64,000 nt of DNA from positions 3,162,001 through 3,226,000 of the forward strand of contig NZ_CP138991.1 in the NCBI RefSeq assembly GCF_044594925.1, given 5' to 3'. Shown here piece after piece: positions 29,300-38,724 of the stretch; positions within the stretch are counted from its first letter, which is position 1; every line of letters starts with the position of its first letter. The notes beneath the pieces are model-generated. The model saw only the letters and a program-made list of their open reading frames with translations, was not told where the DNA came from and ran no database searches. The translations under genes and the position numbers were made by a program. The DNA is from Maribacter sp044594925. Lineage in GTDB: Bacteria > Bacteroidota > Bacteroidia > Flavobacteriales > Flavobacteriaceae.

Positions 29300-31485
29300 T
29301 CTTCTAGGGCAAAAGCAATAATTTGGTTTCCTTTTTCAGTGCCCAGCTTTTCACCACCACAGGCAATGGCAATGTATTGTTTGCCATCCACTTCATACAT
29401 AGCTGGCGTGGCAAAAGCGGCAGCGGGCAGTTGGTACTCCCATAGCAGGGCGCCGTTCGTTTTATCGAAAATTCGAAAATAGCCGTCTCTGGTAGCTCCA
29501 ATGAACAATAATCCGTTCGCGGTCACTACGGCCCCACCATAATTTTCAGACCCCGTACCAACGCCTTTATCACCTAATTCCGGAGTGTTCCCAAAAGGGA
29601 TGGACCATTTATAGTCCCCCGTGTTCAAATCAATAGCGTGCATGGTACCCCATGGCGGACTAATTCCCGGCAAGCCGTTACTATCCAAAAACTTGGAATA
29701 ACCGGTATGCTTGTATAGGACCTTATCTACTGCAGTCTGCGATGTTTCCGAGACAACTGTATGCTTAATCTCTTCGTTGAATAAAAACCGCGTTAAAGCC
29801 TGTAACTCTTCTTTTGTAAGTTGAGGAAAACCGGTCATCATTCCCTTACCATTGGTAATGGTTTTCATTACGTCGCGCTTACTTTTCTTAAGATTTAAAC
29901 CGATAAGTGACGGAAATCCGCTTGCGGCAACACCCTTTCTATCCGTTTGATGACAGCTCACACAATGTCTTTGATAAGTTGCTTCGCCAAGGGGTGTTCC
30001 ACTGGCAATGGCCGTGTTAGGGGCCATTTGTAAGTTCCATGCCATCTCGTTAGAATTTACGTAGAGGATACCGTCATCAGGATCCGCAGCCGCCCCGCCC
30101 CATTCCGCAGCCCCGTCATAACCAGGCAATAAAAAAGTAGGTGAGGTATTGGGTGGGCCATATTGCCGCCTATCGGAATTTCTAAAAATAGCACGTAGTT
30201 CTTCGCTGTTTTCAGCAAATGGACTAATATCATTTTCTGTTAAATCTTGCGACATTCGGGCAAAGGGTTTGGGTTGCACAGGTATGGGCTGTGTAGGCCA
30301 TGTTGCCTCACCGTCTAGAACAGATTTAGGCATGGGCTTTTCTTCAATATCGAACAAAGGCTCCCCTGTTATTCTATGGAATACATAGACGTAGCCTTGT
30401 TTGGTAACCTGGGCCACAGCAGGTATTTTTTTACCGTCTCTTTCTACCATCAAAAGATTAGGAGGCGCAGGTGGGTCTCTATCCCAAACATCGTGATGCG
30501 TAAATTGAAAGTGCCATAAGTGCTCACCCGTATTGGCATTCAATGCCACTAAGGAATTTGCATAGAGATTGCTGCCCAAACGCACACCACCATAAAAATC
30601 GGGAGCGGCGGAGCCCGTAGGAACATAAATGATTTCTGCCTCTTCATCAACCGCCATCCCTGCCCAATTATTGGCCGCACCGACCAATGGGCTTTTATAG
30701 GCCGTACTGTCTTTCCAAGTTTCAAAACCAGCTTCTCCAGGGTGTGGTATGGTATGGAAAACCCATTCCAATTTACCCGTTACGACATTAAAGGCCATAA
30801 CATCGCCAGGTGCCGCTGCAATGCCTTCAGAAATGCGCAAGGGCATAATTATTAAGTCTTTATAAATTGTTCCGGGAGTGTTGGAGATTACAAATTTGTC
30901 TTTGGCACTATCTGGCATGCCAGAACGCAAATCTATTTTTCCATTATCGCCAAAAGAGGCAATGGGCTTCCCCGTATGTGCATTTAGGGCAAAAAGGTGA
31001 GACCCGCGCGTACCTAAAATACGTTTGTCATCACCATTTTCCCAGTAGGAAACCCCTCTGCTGGTAGAATGCCAAACCTTCACGGAATCTCCAAATTGCC
31101 AAATCTCTTCACCTGTGGTTGCATTGAGGGCCACAATCCTAAGGGCGGCCGTAACCCCATAAAGGATGGAGTCTACAACAATAGGGTTCATTTGCATTTG
31201 GCCCTGATCCGCAGCCTCGTAGGACCAGGTTACTTTAAGCTGGTCAAGATTTTCTTTTGTAATCTGTGATAAGGTAGAGTAGTGGCTTCGGCCAGGGTCC
31301 CCAAGATAGGAAGACCATGTTTGGTAAGCTGTAGCAGATGTAATTGTAGCACCTTCGTTTGTGCAGCTTTGTAATAGGCTCAATAGTCCTAAATAACAAA
31401 GGGATAAGGGGATGAGGTTTTTTAGTGTAGCTTTCAAAAGAGGAGACGTTTTTCTAAAAATAAGGAAAATTCCCGTTGCCTTCAT
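29296..31485 (-). CDS. PQQ-dependent dehydrogenase with internal cytochrome c domain, lipoprotein
   Basis: 729 residues. Lipoprotein signal LCYLGLLSLLQSC. The beta-propeller has quinoprotein repeats such as LNATTGEEIWQFGDS, LNANTGEHLWHF and IDLNTGDYKWSIPFGN. A haem c domain is inserted near the middle (ATYQRHCVSCHQTDRKG, CxxCH; later MMTGFPQLTKEEL as axial Met region). The overall order resembles membrane-bound quinoprotein glucose/sorbosone-type dehydrogenases, which oxidise sugars in the periplasm and pass electrons to the haem. The sugar substrate is unknown. A PqqB-like gene lies upstream. Confidence 0.92.
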   Translation of the reverse strand: MKATGIFLIFRKTSPLLKATLKNLIPLSLCYLGLLSLLQSCTNEGATITSATAYQTWSSYLGDPGRSHYSTLSQITKENLDQLKVTWSYEAADQGQMQMNPIVVDSILYGVTAALRIVALNATTGEEIWQFGDSVKVWHSTSRGVSYWENGDDKRILGTRGSHLFALNAHTGKPIASFGDNGKIDLRSGMPDSAKDKFVISNTPGTIYKDLIIMPLRISEGIAAAPGDVMAFNVVTGKLEWVFHTIPHPGEAGFETWKDSTAYKSPLVGAANNWAGMAVDEEAEIIYVPTGSAAPDFYGGVRLGSNLYANSLVALNANTGEHLWHFQFTHHDVWDRDPPAPPNLLMVERDGKKIPAVAQVTKQGYVYVFHRITGEPLFDIEEKPMPKSVLDGEATWPTQPIPVQPKPFARMSQDLTENDISPFAENSEELRAIFRNSDRRQYGPPNTSPTFLLPGYDGAAEWGGAAADPDDGILYVNSNEMAWNLQMAPNTAIASGTPLGEATYQRHCVSCHQTDRKGVAASGFPSLIGLNLKKSKRDVMKTITNGKGMMTGFPQLTKEELQALTRFLFNEEIKHTVVSETSQTAVDKVLYKHTGYSKFLDSNGLPGISPPWGTMHAIDLNTGDYKWSIPFGNTPELGDKGVGTGSENYGGAVVTANGLLFIGATRDGYFRIFDKTNGALLWEYQLPAAAFATPAMYEVDGKQYIAIACGGEKLGTEKGNQIIAFALEE

Positions 31486-31595
31486 TTTAGCATAGTAAAT
31501 GACCTTGAGATAAGTTCATGATATATTCAGAAGGAAAACAAACATTGATTGTTACGCAGGGGTTGGGGCATTATAGCTATGGATCGTTGCGAAAA

Positions 31596-32576
31596 CTACA
31601 AGGAAAAAACCATCCCTTTCCGTGCTATTTTATAACCTTCTTGTAAAACTTTCATTGTTTGTGGACTGTCTTCTCGCAACAATGGGTTGGTATGGTTAAA
31701 ATGGATGAAAAACACCTTTGCTTTGTCAGCAGGTGCTAGCGATTGAAACAAATCCATACTTTCAATGACAAAAGGATGAGGTATCTCCGAAATATCACGA
31801 GAATTAATTTCTTCTCCATCATAAAAAGTAGCATCCAAAAATGCATAGTCCACCTCGGCAATAAGCTTTGCTATCGGCGTTTCCCATACGGACCACTTAT
31901 TAATATCGGGAATGAACAAGGCACTTTTATTGGGTCCAATAATTTTATAGCCTACGGTTTCTGAATACTCATCTCTGTGCGGCACCGTAAAAGGAACAAC
32001 TTTTAATTGTTCTGTAAGGGGTACCGCTTGTTGATGCGCTAGTGGTTTTAGTAAAATATTCCTGTCGCTTACCAATTGACTCCAAGGCCCGTTTTCCCTC
32101 AGAAAAGACGTCATCTTGGGCATGGCAAAAACGGGTGTTTCAGGAGCGTTTGTGGCTTCTTTTCCCAAATACATCAATCCGGTATAGTGCCCAATATGGG
32201 CATGGGTTAGAAAAACACCACTGGGAAGCTCAGGACTCGAAGCTCCCATGGCATCTTTTAATACTTTTACCTGGGTACTAATATCGGGCGTAGCTTCAAA
32301 AAGATAGGATTTTTCGTTGGTGTAATCTAAAACCCCTAGAGAGACTACTTTTCTAGCGTTATTTTCGTTTTCGAACAAAGCTGCACAACACGCTTTTTTA
32401 CAGGCAATATGTGGCGAGCCTGCATCTTGTGCGGTTCCTAGCACCATAATCGAAACACCTTCAGCTTTGCCTTTTTTTTCAGTGGGCGCATTTGTTTTTT
32501 CCGCAGAGCTATTTTCTGAATCTTTACACGCATACAAACAGCACAAGGCTAGGATTGTCAAGGAGGCTAGTCGCAT
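31596..32576 (-). CDS. PqqB-like MBL-fold lipoprotein
   Basis: 326 residues with lipoprotein signal LTILALCCLYAC. It has SIMVLGTAQDAGSPHIACKK, which matches the PqqB start with a Cys cluster, the motif FLTHAHIGHYTGLMYLGKEA, a central VVPFTVPHRDEYSETVGYKI and a late FFIHFNHTNPLL. True PqqB is cytosolic and acts in PQQ maturation; this one is predicted to be exported and anchored. It sits in one run with the quinoprotein gene but without pqqA, C, D or E in the window. It could be a paralogue used outside PQQ synthesis. Confidence 0.85.
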   Translation of the reverse strand: MRLASLTILALCCLYACKDSENSSAEKTNAPTEKKGKAEGVSIMVLGTAQDAGSPHIACKKACCAALFENENNARKVVSLGVLDYTNEKSYLFEATPDISTQVKVLKDAMGASSPELPSGVFLTHAHIGHYTGLMYLGKEATNAPETPVFAMPKMTSFLRENGPWSQLVSDRNILLKPLAHQQAVPLTEQLKVVPFTVPHRDEYSETVGYKIIGPNKSALFIPDINKWSVWETPIAKLIAEVDYAFLDATFYDGEEINSRDISEIPHPFVIESMDLFQSLAPADKAKVFFIHFNHTNPLLREDSPQTMKVLQEGYKIARKGMVFSL

Positions 32577-34087
32577 TAGTTCTGGCTTAAAAATGTCCTG
32601 ATATCTTTCGAAAGTTTTTCCAAATCTGGCTGGTGGGTGTACATCATATGCCCGCCTTCGTAATAGGTCATTGCTACACGGTCACTAACAATTCCGTTTC
32701 TAGAAAAGGTATATTCCGCATCAAAAAACGGAGTAATTAAATCGTAATAACCACTTGCGACCAACACTTTTAAATCTGTATTCCTTCGCATGGCCTCACC
32801 TAAATCACCAGCCGTATTTACAGGGGTAGGTTCCCAATAACTCCCGTCCGGAACGGTTCTCCAACGCCATTTCTGACCAATTTTCCCGTTTGAAGTGCGG
32901 TAGGGCCTATCCATGGTTACATTTAGCACCGATGCGTAGAAATGATTAAGCGCAGCGGTATATGCGGCACCAATTTGATAGCTTGCCGGATCACCTAGCG
33001 TGGGTCTATCCGCAACTAAATCGGACTCTTCTCCCATAAAACGACCGTCCAACCTGCCTATGGTAAGCCCCTCCTCATAAAGCAATCGTTTTTGAAAACG
33101 GGGCATAAGAATCCTGAGATTGGATTTTAAGATATAGGGTTTGTCCAGCCCTGTAAAATACACCAGCTTATTCGCGATTGTTTCCCGTGCCGTAGTGGGG
33201 AGTAAATCTCCTTTATAAAGAGCCGTAGCATAGGTGTCATAGGTAAATTCCCGTGCTTCTTGTACAAACTGTTCCAGACTTTTTCCTTGCCCCGCTTTTT
33301 TATGATACCATGCCGTAGCCGCCATACTTGGGAGATAGGTGAGATAGGATGTAATATTATGATGGTCCGATGTGGAACCTGCGTAGTCTAGGGCCTGAGA
33401 AATTAGTATAAGACCATTTAAGGACATATTTTGTCCATTGCCTTCTAATTCCTTTGCAACGGCCGCCGCTCTGGTCGTACCAAAACTTTCACCAGCAAGA
33501 TATTTGGGAGACATCCACCGTTTGTTCACCGTAATCCATTTACGGATAAATTGGGTTACGGATCTGGCATCCTCCTTTAGGCCCCAAAAGTCTTTTTCTT
33601 TACCTTTTCCAACGACCCTACTGTATCCAGTTCCTACAGGGTCTATAAACACCAGATCAGTGAGGTCTAGAAGTCCATTTTCATTATTTTTTAAAATATA
33701 GGGCGCGGCACCATCATCTTGCTGTGCATTAGAATCAACGGCAACCAATTTTGGCCCAAAAAGCCCCATGTGTAACCATACCGATGCGGAACCCGGACCT
33801 CCGTTGAATACAAAGGTTACCGGTCTTTTAGCACTGTTTTTTACTGCATTCTGTGTATACGCCACAGACCAGAAAGAAGCGACAGTATCACCTTTTTCAT
33901 TCGTTAAGTAGGTTTCTTTAGCAGTCGCTTTATAAGCAATCGGCTTTCCTCCAAATACCCCTTGATGATCCGTAACAAAAGATTTTGCTTCTGGAATGGG
34001 TTTCATGGGTTCCTTCTCCTTTGCTTGTTGTGAAAAAATAGCTTGGGCAAGAAATAGTAGCGATAAAAAAACGGTATAATTTTTCAT
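32576..34087 (-). CDS. S10 family serine carboxypeptidase-like protein
   Basis: The start is set at MKNYTVFLSLLFLAQAIFSQ, a signal peptide; an upstream in-frame ATG would add 24 non-signal residues. 503 residues. The oxyanion region is FVFNGGPGSASVWLHMGLFG, the nucleophile motif YLAGESFGTTRAAAVAKEL, Asp in SGYYDLITPF and His in YEGGHMMYTH. This order is that of peptidase family S10. Such periplasmic enzymes remove C-terminal residues. The stop codon overlaps the next ATG (TAATG), so it is translationally coupled to the PqqB-like gene. Confidence 0.92.
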   Translation of the reverse strand: MKNYTVFLSLLFLAQAIFSQQAKEKEPMKPIPEAKSFVTDHQGVFGGKPIAYKATAKETYLTNEKGDTVASFWSVAYTQNAVKNSAKRPVTFVFNGGPGSASVWLHMGLFGPKLVAVDSNAQQDDGAAPYILKNNENGLLDLTDLVFIDPVGTGYSRVVGKGKEKDFWGLKEDARSVTQFIRKWITVNKRWMSPKYLAGESFGTTRAAAVAKELEGNGQNMSLNGLILISQALDYAGSTSDHHNITSYLTYLPSMAATAWYHKKAGQGKSLEQFVQEAREFTYDTYATALYKGDLLPTTARETIANKLVYFTGLDKPYILKSNLRILMPRFQKRLLYEEGLTIGRLDGRFMGEESDLVADRPTLGDPASYQIGAAYTAALNHFYASVLNVTMDRPYRTSNGKIGQKWRWRTVPDGSYWEPTPVNTAGDLGEAMRRNTDLKVLVASGYYDLITPFFDAEYTFSRNGIVSDRVAMTYYEGGHMMYTHQPDLEKLSKDIRTFLSQN

Positions 34088-34174
34088 TTCATGGGTGTTA
34101 ACAGCCTTACAGGGGAAAGTTAAAAGTAATGATTTATAAGTATATTTAGTGCAAACCAATAAACCAGCACTGCA

Positions 34175-35281
34175 GTGTCCCAGTTTGCCGAGAATGTTTC
34201 CAAACGATTATATTCTTTAGATGTTTTCCGCGGAACAATCATGTTGTTACTCATAGCAGAGGCCGCTGGCTTTCATCACAACTTTTCTGTAGTAACCAAG
34301 GGAACTATGTTTTCTAGTATTGCGCTTCAACTGCACCACCATCCTTGGAACGGCCTTCATTTTTGGGACCTGATACAACCGTTCTTTATGTTCATCGTTG
34401 GGGTGGCAATGCCATTTTCCCTTAGAAAAAGACTTGTTGCAGGGAACAATAAAATGGTAACAAAACACATATTAAGACGTTGTCTGTTACTCTTTATTTT
34501 TGGAGTTTTATTACATTGTGTGTACAACCAAGCTTTAGTTTGGGAGCTGTGGAATGTGTTGGTACAGCTCGCTTTTACCATTCTTATTGCCTATACCTTG
34601 ATGAGGTTTCCCATGAAAACACAAGTATTGGCATCGGTTGGATTGTTGGTTATGACCGAGGTGCTTTATAGAGTCTATGACCCAACCAGCCCATACCTAC
34701 AAGGGCATCAGAATTTCGGGTCTTTTATAGACATGTTGGTTATGGGTAAAGTAGATAGCGGGTATTGGGTATTTGTAAATTGGATACCAACGGCAGCACA
34801 TACCATCTGGGGCGTGGTTTGTGGACAAGTTTTGCTATCTCATAAACCCACAAAAGAAAAACTAAAAGTGTTCTTGGTGTATGGTACCATAGTGCTTATT
34901 CTGGGGTATACAATAGATGTATTGCAAATAACACCTATTATTAAACGCATAGCTACCACGTCTTTTACCTTGGTCTCTGGAGGTTTTGCTATTTTAACCC
35001 TCACCTTTTTCTATTGGAGCATAGATATTAAGGGGTATAGGACAAAATGGTTGCGTGTTTTTTCTGTAGTGGGTACTAATGCCATTTTCATTTACCTGTT
35101 TTCAGAAACAGTTGGGGTACAGTGGTTTCGTGATTTTGGTGCCATTTGGACCAACGGACTTTTAAAACCCATAGGAGTTCCAGCAGATTGGGCAGCCCTA
35201 ATTAACGCCCTAGTGGTACTATTTATGTTCTGGTATATTACCTACTTCCTGGATAAGCATAAAATATATTTTAAAGTTTAA
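34175..35281 (+). CDS. DUF5009/NagX-like acyltransferase family membrane protein
   Basis: 368 residues with about ten membrane segments and a GTG start. The N-terminal signature RLYSLDVFRGTIMLLLIAEA and NGLHFWDLIQPFFMFIVGVA are characteristic of the heparan-alpha-glucosaminide N-acetyltransferase-like family in Bacteroidota. HHHPWNG supplies candidate catalytic His residues. It probably transfers an acyl group to a periplasmic sugar. It forms a + strand run with the DUF1080 and DinB genes. Confidence 0.9.
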   Translation: MSQFAENVSKRLYSLDVFRGTIMLLLIAEAAGFHHNFSVVTKGTMFSSIALQLHHHPWNGLHFWDLIQPFFMFIVGVAMPFSLRKRLVAGNNKMVTKHILRRCLLLFIFGVLLHCVYNQALVWELWNVLVQLAFTILIAYTLMRFPMKTQVLASVGLLVMTEVLYRVYDPTSPYLQGHQNFGSFIDMLVMGKVDSGYWVFVNWIPTAAHTIWGVVCGQVLLSHKPTKEKLKVFLVYGTIVLILGYTIDVLQITPIIKRIATTSFTLVSGGFAILTLTFFYWSIDIKGYRTKWLRVFSVVGTNAIFIYLFSETVGVQWFRDFGAIWTNGLLKPIGVPADWAALINALVVLFMFWYITYFLDKHKIYFKV

Positions 35282-35286
35282 TAGTT

Positions 35287-36153
35287 ATGAGAGCGATAAA
35301 AATAATAGGGTGTTTGTTTCTAGGTGTTTCCTTTTTAAGTTGTGGTTCTAGCAAGAAATTGAAAGTGGAACAGGATTGGAAATCACTTTTCAACGGAGAA
35401 AATCTAGAAGGTTGGACGACCAAGATTCATCATTATGAGGTAGGCGATAATCATGGCAATACCTTTCGTGCAGAGGGCGGTATTATAAAAGTGCGTTACG
35501 ATGCCTATGAGGGAGATTTTAATGATCGCTTTGGACATTTGTATTATGATGAGCCTTATGGCTACTTTCATTTGTCTATGGAATATCGGTTTGTGGGAGA
35601 TGTACATCCCGGAGCGCCCGTTTTTGTTGAGAAGAACAGTGGGGTCATGTTTCATTCGCAAGACCCAAGGACCATGTTAAAGGAACAGAATTGGCCTATA
35701 TCGGTAGAAATGCAGTTTTTGGCGGGCTTGGATGATGGAAAAGAACGCCCTACAGGAAATATGTGTTCGCCGGGGACCGATGTGGTATTTAAAGGAAAAA
35801 TAGACGATAGGCATTGCATAAGGTCTAGTTCCGATACCTATTACGGCTCCAACTGGATAAAAGCGGAACTTATAGTCCTTGGTGATTCATTGGTAAGCCA
35901 TTTTATAAATGGTAAGAAAGTACTGGAATATACGAAACCACAGATAGGTGGTGAGGTGGTAGAAAGGTATGACCCGGATATGAAAAAGGACGGCACTTCA
36001 CTAAAAAAAGGATTTATCGCATTGCAGAGCGAAGGTCAGCCTATAGATTTTAGGAACATCAAAATTAAAAACTTAGAAGGCTGTATGAATCCAAAGGCCA
36101 AAAACTATAGCGAGCACTATATCAAATCAAATGCAGCTCACTGTGTATTTTAA
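35287..36153 (+). CDS. DUF1080 (3-keto-disaccharide hydrolase-like) lipoprotein
   Basis: 288 residues; lipoprotein signal LGVSFLSCGS. It begins its domain with DWKSLFNGENLEGWTTKIHH, the hallmark of DUF1080, followed by YEFHLSMEYRF-like strands (YFHLSMEYRFVGDVHPGAPV), NSGVMFHSQDP and SLKKGFIALQSEGQPIDFRN. This concanavalin-like domain acts on glycans; some members hydrolyse 3-keto-glycosides. It starts 5 bases after the preceding stop, so it is co-transcribed with the membrane acyltransferase. Confidence 0.9.
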   Translation: MRAIKIIGCLFLGVSFLSCGSSKKLKVEQDWKSLFNGENLEGWTTKIHHYEVGDNHGNTFRAEGGIIKVRYDAYEGDFNDRFGHLYYDEPYGYFHLSMEYRFVGDVHPGAPVFVEKNSGVMFHSQDPRTMLKEQNWPISVEMQFLAGLDDGKERPTGNMCSPGTDVVFKGKIDDRHCIRSSSDTYYGSNWIKAELIVLGDSLVSHFINGKKVLEYTKPQIGGEVVERYDPDMKKDGTSLKKGFIALQSEGQPIDFRNIKIKNLEGCMNPKAKNYSEHYIKSNAAHCVF

Positions 36154-36171
36154 TAATTCTAAAACAGTATT

Positions 36172-36717
36172 ATGAAAAGAATAATCCGCCTATACACATG
36201 CACCATTACCGCTCTGCTATGCCATATGGCAAATGCACAACAGGAAATTCCACCCAAAACAGATTTCACTAAGATGTACCTGCCCGTATGGTTAGAAGCT
36301 AGATCACATTGTTTAGAGGTGGCCCAAGCGATGCCAGAGGAACTATACAGCTACCAGCCTACTGCGAAAAGTAAAACTTTTGGTGAGCAAATAGTTCATA
36401 TTGGTTATACGATTGAGTTATTGACCAGAAGGTATGTACAAGGACAAGAAGTAAAACCAAATACACCGGATGCCAGTAAAATGAATAAGAAAGAGATTAT
36501 AAAGTTATTGGAACAAGGTTTTGATTACACCGCAGATGTGGTACGTACCGTGGAGCAAAAAACACTGGACGAAACCTGTAAAATGTACCATAGCGGAAAT
36601 ACAGTAAGCCGTGCTTTTGCCTTATTTTATGTACAAGACCATCTCACCAACCATAGGGCAAAAGCAAACCTGTATTTAAGAATGAACGGTATTGACCCTC
36701 CAGAATATACCTGGTGA
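36172..36717 (+). CDS. DinB family protein, secreted
   Basis: 181 residues with signal peptide CTITALLCHMANAQ. The four-helix DinB fold is indicated by ARSHCLEVAQAMPEELYSYQ, SKTFGEQIVHIGYTIELLTR and FYVQDHLTNHRAKANLYLRM. The His residues (one in VHIGY, two in DHLTNH) are the usual metal-binding positions. Most DinB proteins are cytosolic thiol-linked enzymes; an exported one is common in Bacteroidota and of unknown role. Third gene of the + strand run. Confidence 0.88.
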   Translation: MKRIIRLYTCTITALLCHMANAQQEIPPKTDFTKMYLPVWLEARSHCLEVAQAMPEELYSYQPTAKSKTFGEQIVHIGYTIELLTRRYVQGQEVKPNTPDASKMNKKEIIKLLEQGFDYTADVVRTVEQKTLDETCKMYHSGNTVSRAFALFYVQDHLTNHRAKANLYLRMNGIDPPEYTW

Positions 36718-36722
36718 TTTTA

Positions 36723-38351
36723 TCAGTTTAAAATTTGTGAGTATTTACTCGTATTGTTTAGTAATTCTGTAGCCGCAAGAATAGCGTCATCATTGTTCAG
36801 GTAATATTTATAAAGGCCATCTCTATAAAAATAACGCTTAACAATTTCATCCTCTAGATTTTTCTGTATCTCACCTTGAAATTTATCAAGGGCGTTTATC
36901 TTGCCCTTTTCAATATTGGCCAAAAGGGTTTTATAACTATCCTTGACCGCTGTGCCTAAGAAATCGTTTTCCTCTCCTGTAAGTGCTTTTTTTATAGCCT
37001 CTTCCGCTTTGGTCTCAAAAGAAAAATTGCTTTTTCTTACATAAGTCTTAAAGGCGGTAAAGTCAGAATTACTGAATTTAAAATCCGAAATATCATTTAG
37101 ACTATGGCTATAATGATAGTCGGTAGCGTAATCAAAAATGACATTGTTTTGAAGCAAGGCCCTAGTAAGGTCATTGGTTTTTACCGCAGCAACTTCCAAA
37201 TCTGGAAGCACACCACCGCCGTCTTGTACCTTCCGACCATTGCGTGTTGTAAAGTCATTGAATTTCGTATTTCGAACCGCTTGACCGTTATCATCCCTGT
37301 TCCAATAATCTAAAGCTTGTATACAACGCCCCGATGAGGTGTAATATCTAGAGATGGTAACTTTTAGTTGTGTTCCATAGGTAAGTTTTAGGGGGCGCTG
37401 AACAAGGCCTTTTCCAAAACTACGAGCTCCCATTATTACGGCTCTGTCCAAATCCTGAAGACTTCCTGATACGATTTCACTTGCGGAAGCACTACTGCCG
37501 TTTACTAAAACGACTAATGGAATCTCCTTGTCTACCGCTTTATTGGTAGTTCTGTATTCCCTATTGAATTTCTTTACCTTGGATTTTGTGGTAACGACGA
37601 GCTCTCCCTTAGGCACAAAGAGATTAGTTACGTTAATGGCTTCTGAAAGCAATCCTCCTGGATTGTCCCGCAGGTCAAGCACAATTTTTTCAGCACCTTT
37701 TCCCTTAAGATCCAATAGGGCCGATTTTGTTTGCGAAGAAGCTTTAGCGTTAAATTTAGCAAGTACAATATAGCCTGTCTTGTCATCTATCATACTATAA
37801 AACGGAACAGCGTCTACTTCTATGCCTTCTCGTTTAATGGAGGTGCTACTTATTTTACCCTGTCTCTTGTAGATAATGGAAACGGTAGTGCCGTTTGCAC
37901 CTTTTAACAACTCACTGGCATTGTCATCAAAATCGGCAACTTTAATATCACCGATTTGAATAATTTGATCCCCTGCTTTTAGGCCTGCTTTATCCGCCGG
38001 GTAACCCTGATGGGGCTCAATAATCAATAACTTGTCCTTGTAAGAGCGAACCAGAGCACCTATGCCAGAATACTCCCCAGCATTGTTAATGCGATAGGCT
38101 TCAACATCCTGCTCGTTCAAAAATTTAGTATACGGGTCCAAACCTTCTAGCATATTCTTAATGGCGGTATCCATCAGTTCTGCAGGATTGGTCTCATCCA
38201 CATAATTCATATTAAGCTCCTTAAAGAGCGTGGTGAAGATTTCTATTTGTTTGGCAATCTCAAAGAAGTCACTCTTGAAACTACTTCCAAAAAATAGAAA
38301 GGCAATGGCTATAATAGGAATTATAACTTTTTTACTAAGTGCTTTTTTCAT
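36723..38351 (-). CDS. S41 family C-terminal processing peptidase (CtpA-like)
   Basis: 542 residues with an N-terminal membrane anchor (VIIPIIAIAFLFFGSSF). The PDZ domain (~90-170) includes YSGIGALVR and AGDQIIQIGDIKVADFDD. The S41 core has TGYIVLAKFNAKASSQTKSA, KIVLDLRDNPGGLLSEAINV, VVLVNGSSASASEIVSGSLQ (nucleophile Ser) and GKGLVQRPLKL (Lys). It cleaves the C-termini of periplasmic proteins. The ATG lies 17 bases inside the upstream rnpA gene. Confidence 0.94.
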   Translation of the reverse strand: MKKALSKKVIIPIIAIAFLFFGSSFKSDFFEIAKQIEIFTTLFKELNMNYVDETNPAELMDTAIKNMLEGLDPYTKFLNEQDVEAYRINNAGEYSGIGALVRSYKDKLLIIEPHQGYPADKAGLKAGDQIIQIGDIKVADFDDNASELLKGANGTTVSIIYKRQGKISSTSIKREGIEVDAVPFYSMIDDKTGYIVLAKFNAKASSQTKSALLDLKGKGAEKIVLDLRDNPGGLLSEAINVTNLFVPKGELVVTTKSKVKKFNREYRTTNKAVDKEIPLVVLVNGSSASASEIVSGSLQDLDRAVIMGARSFGKGLVQRPLKLTYGTQLKVTISRYYTSSGRCIQALDYWNRDDNGQAVRNTKFNDFTTRNGRKVQDGGGVLPDLEVAAVKTNDLTRALLQNNVIFDYATDYHYSHSLNDISDFKFSNSDFTAFKTYVRKSNFSFETKAEEAIKKALTGEENDFLGTAVKDSYKTLLANIEKGKINALDKFQGEIQKNLEDEIVKRYFYRDGLYKYYLNNDDAILAATELLNNTSKYSQILN

Positions 38352-38724
38352 GTTTTTGGACGTTAAAATTATTCAAAAGAAGCTTCATTTTTAGCGCTAT
38401 TTGCTCAGAAGAAGGCATTTCTTTACCAAGGTATAAAAATAGAAACGCAAAGTTGCGTTGAGTATTGTTAAAAACCAGGCCTTTATTGAGCCTGTAAGCT
38501 TCGCGCATTAATCTTTTGATGCGATTCCGTTTTACCGCACTTTTAAAATTTCTCTTAGGCACGGCTACACCTGCTTTTATGGCTACATCTTGTTCTTCAA
38601 CTCTTAAATAGATAAGCTTTAAAGGATATGCTTTTAACACCTTTCCCTCCTCGAACAATTGCGTAATACGCTCCTTGTTCTTTAGCTTTTCTTTGCTACC
38701 ATAAGCGTTGGCCTTTTTAATCAT
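38335..38724 (-). CDS. rnpA: Ribonuclease P protein component
   Basis: 129 residues, basic, normal family length. It has LKNKERITQLFEEGKVLKAY, AVPKRNFKSAVKRNRIKRLM REAYRLNK (residues ~75-105, the RNR motif that binds pre-tRNA and P RNA). It combines with RNase P RNA to mature tRNA 5' ends. Its 3' end overlaps the CtpA-like gene, and its 5' end abuts the M1 peptidase stop codon. Confidence 0.95.
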   Translation of the reverse strand: MIKKANAYGSKEKLKNKERITQLFEEGKVLKAYPLKLIYLRVEEQDVAIKAGVAVPKRNFKSAVKRNRIKRLMREAYRLNKGLVFNNTQRNFAFLFLYLGKEMPSSEQIALKMKLLLNNFNVQKHEKST

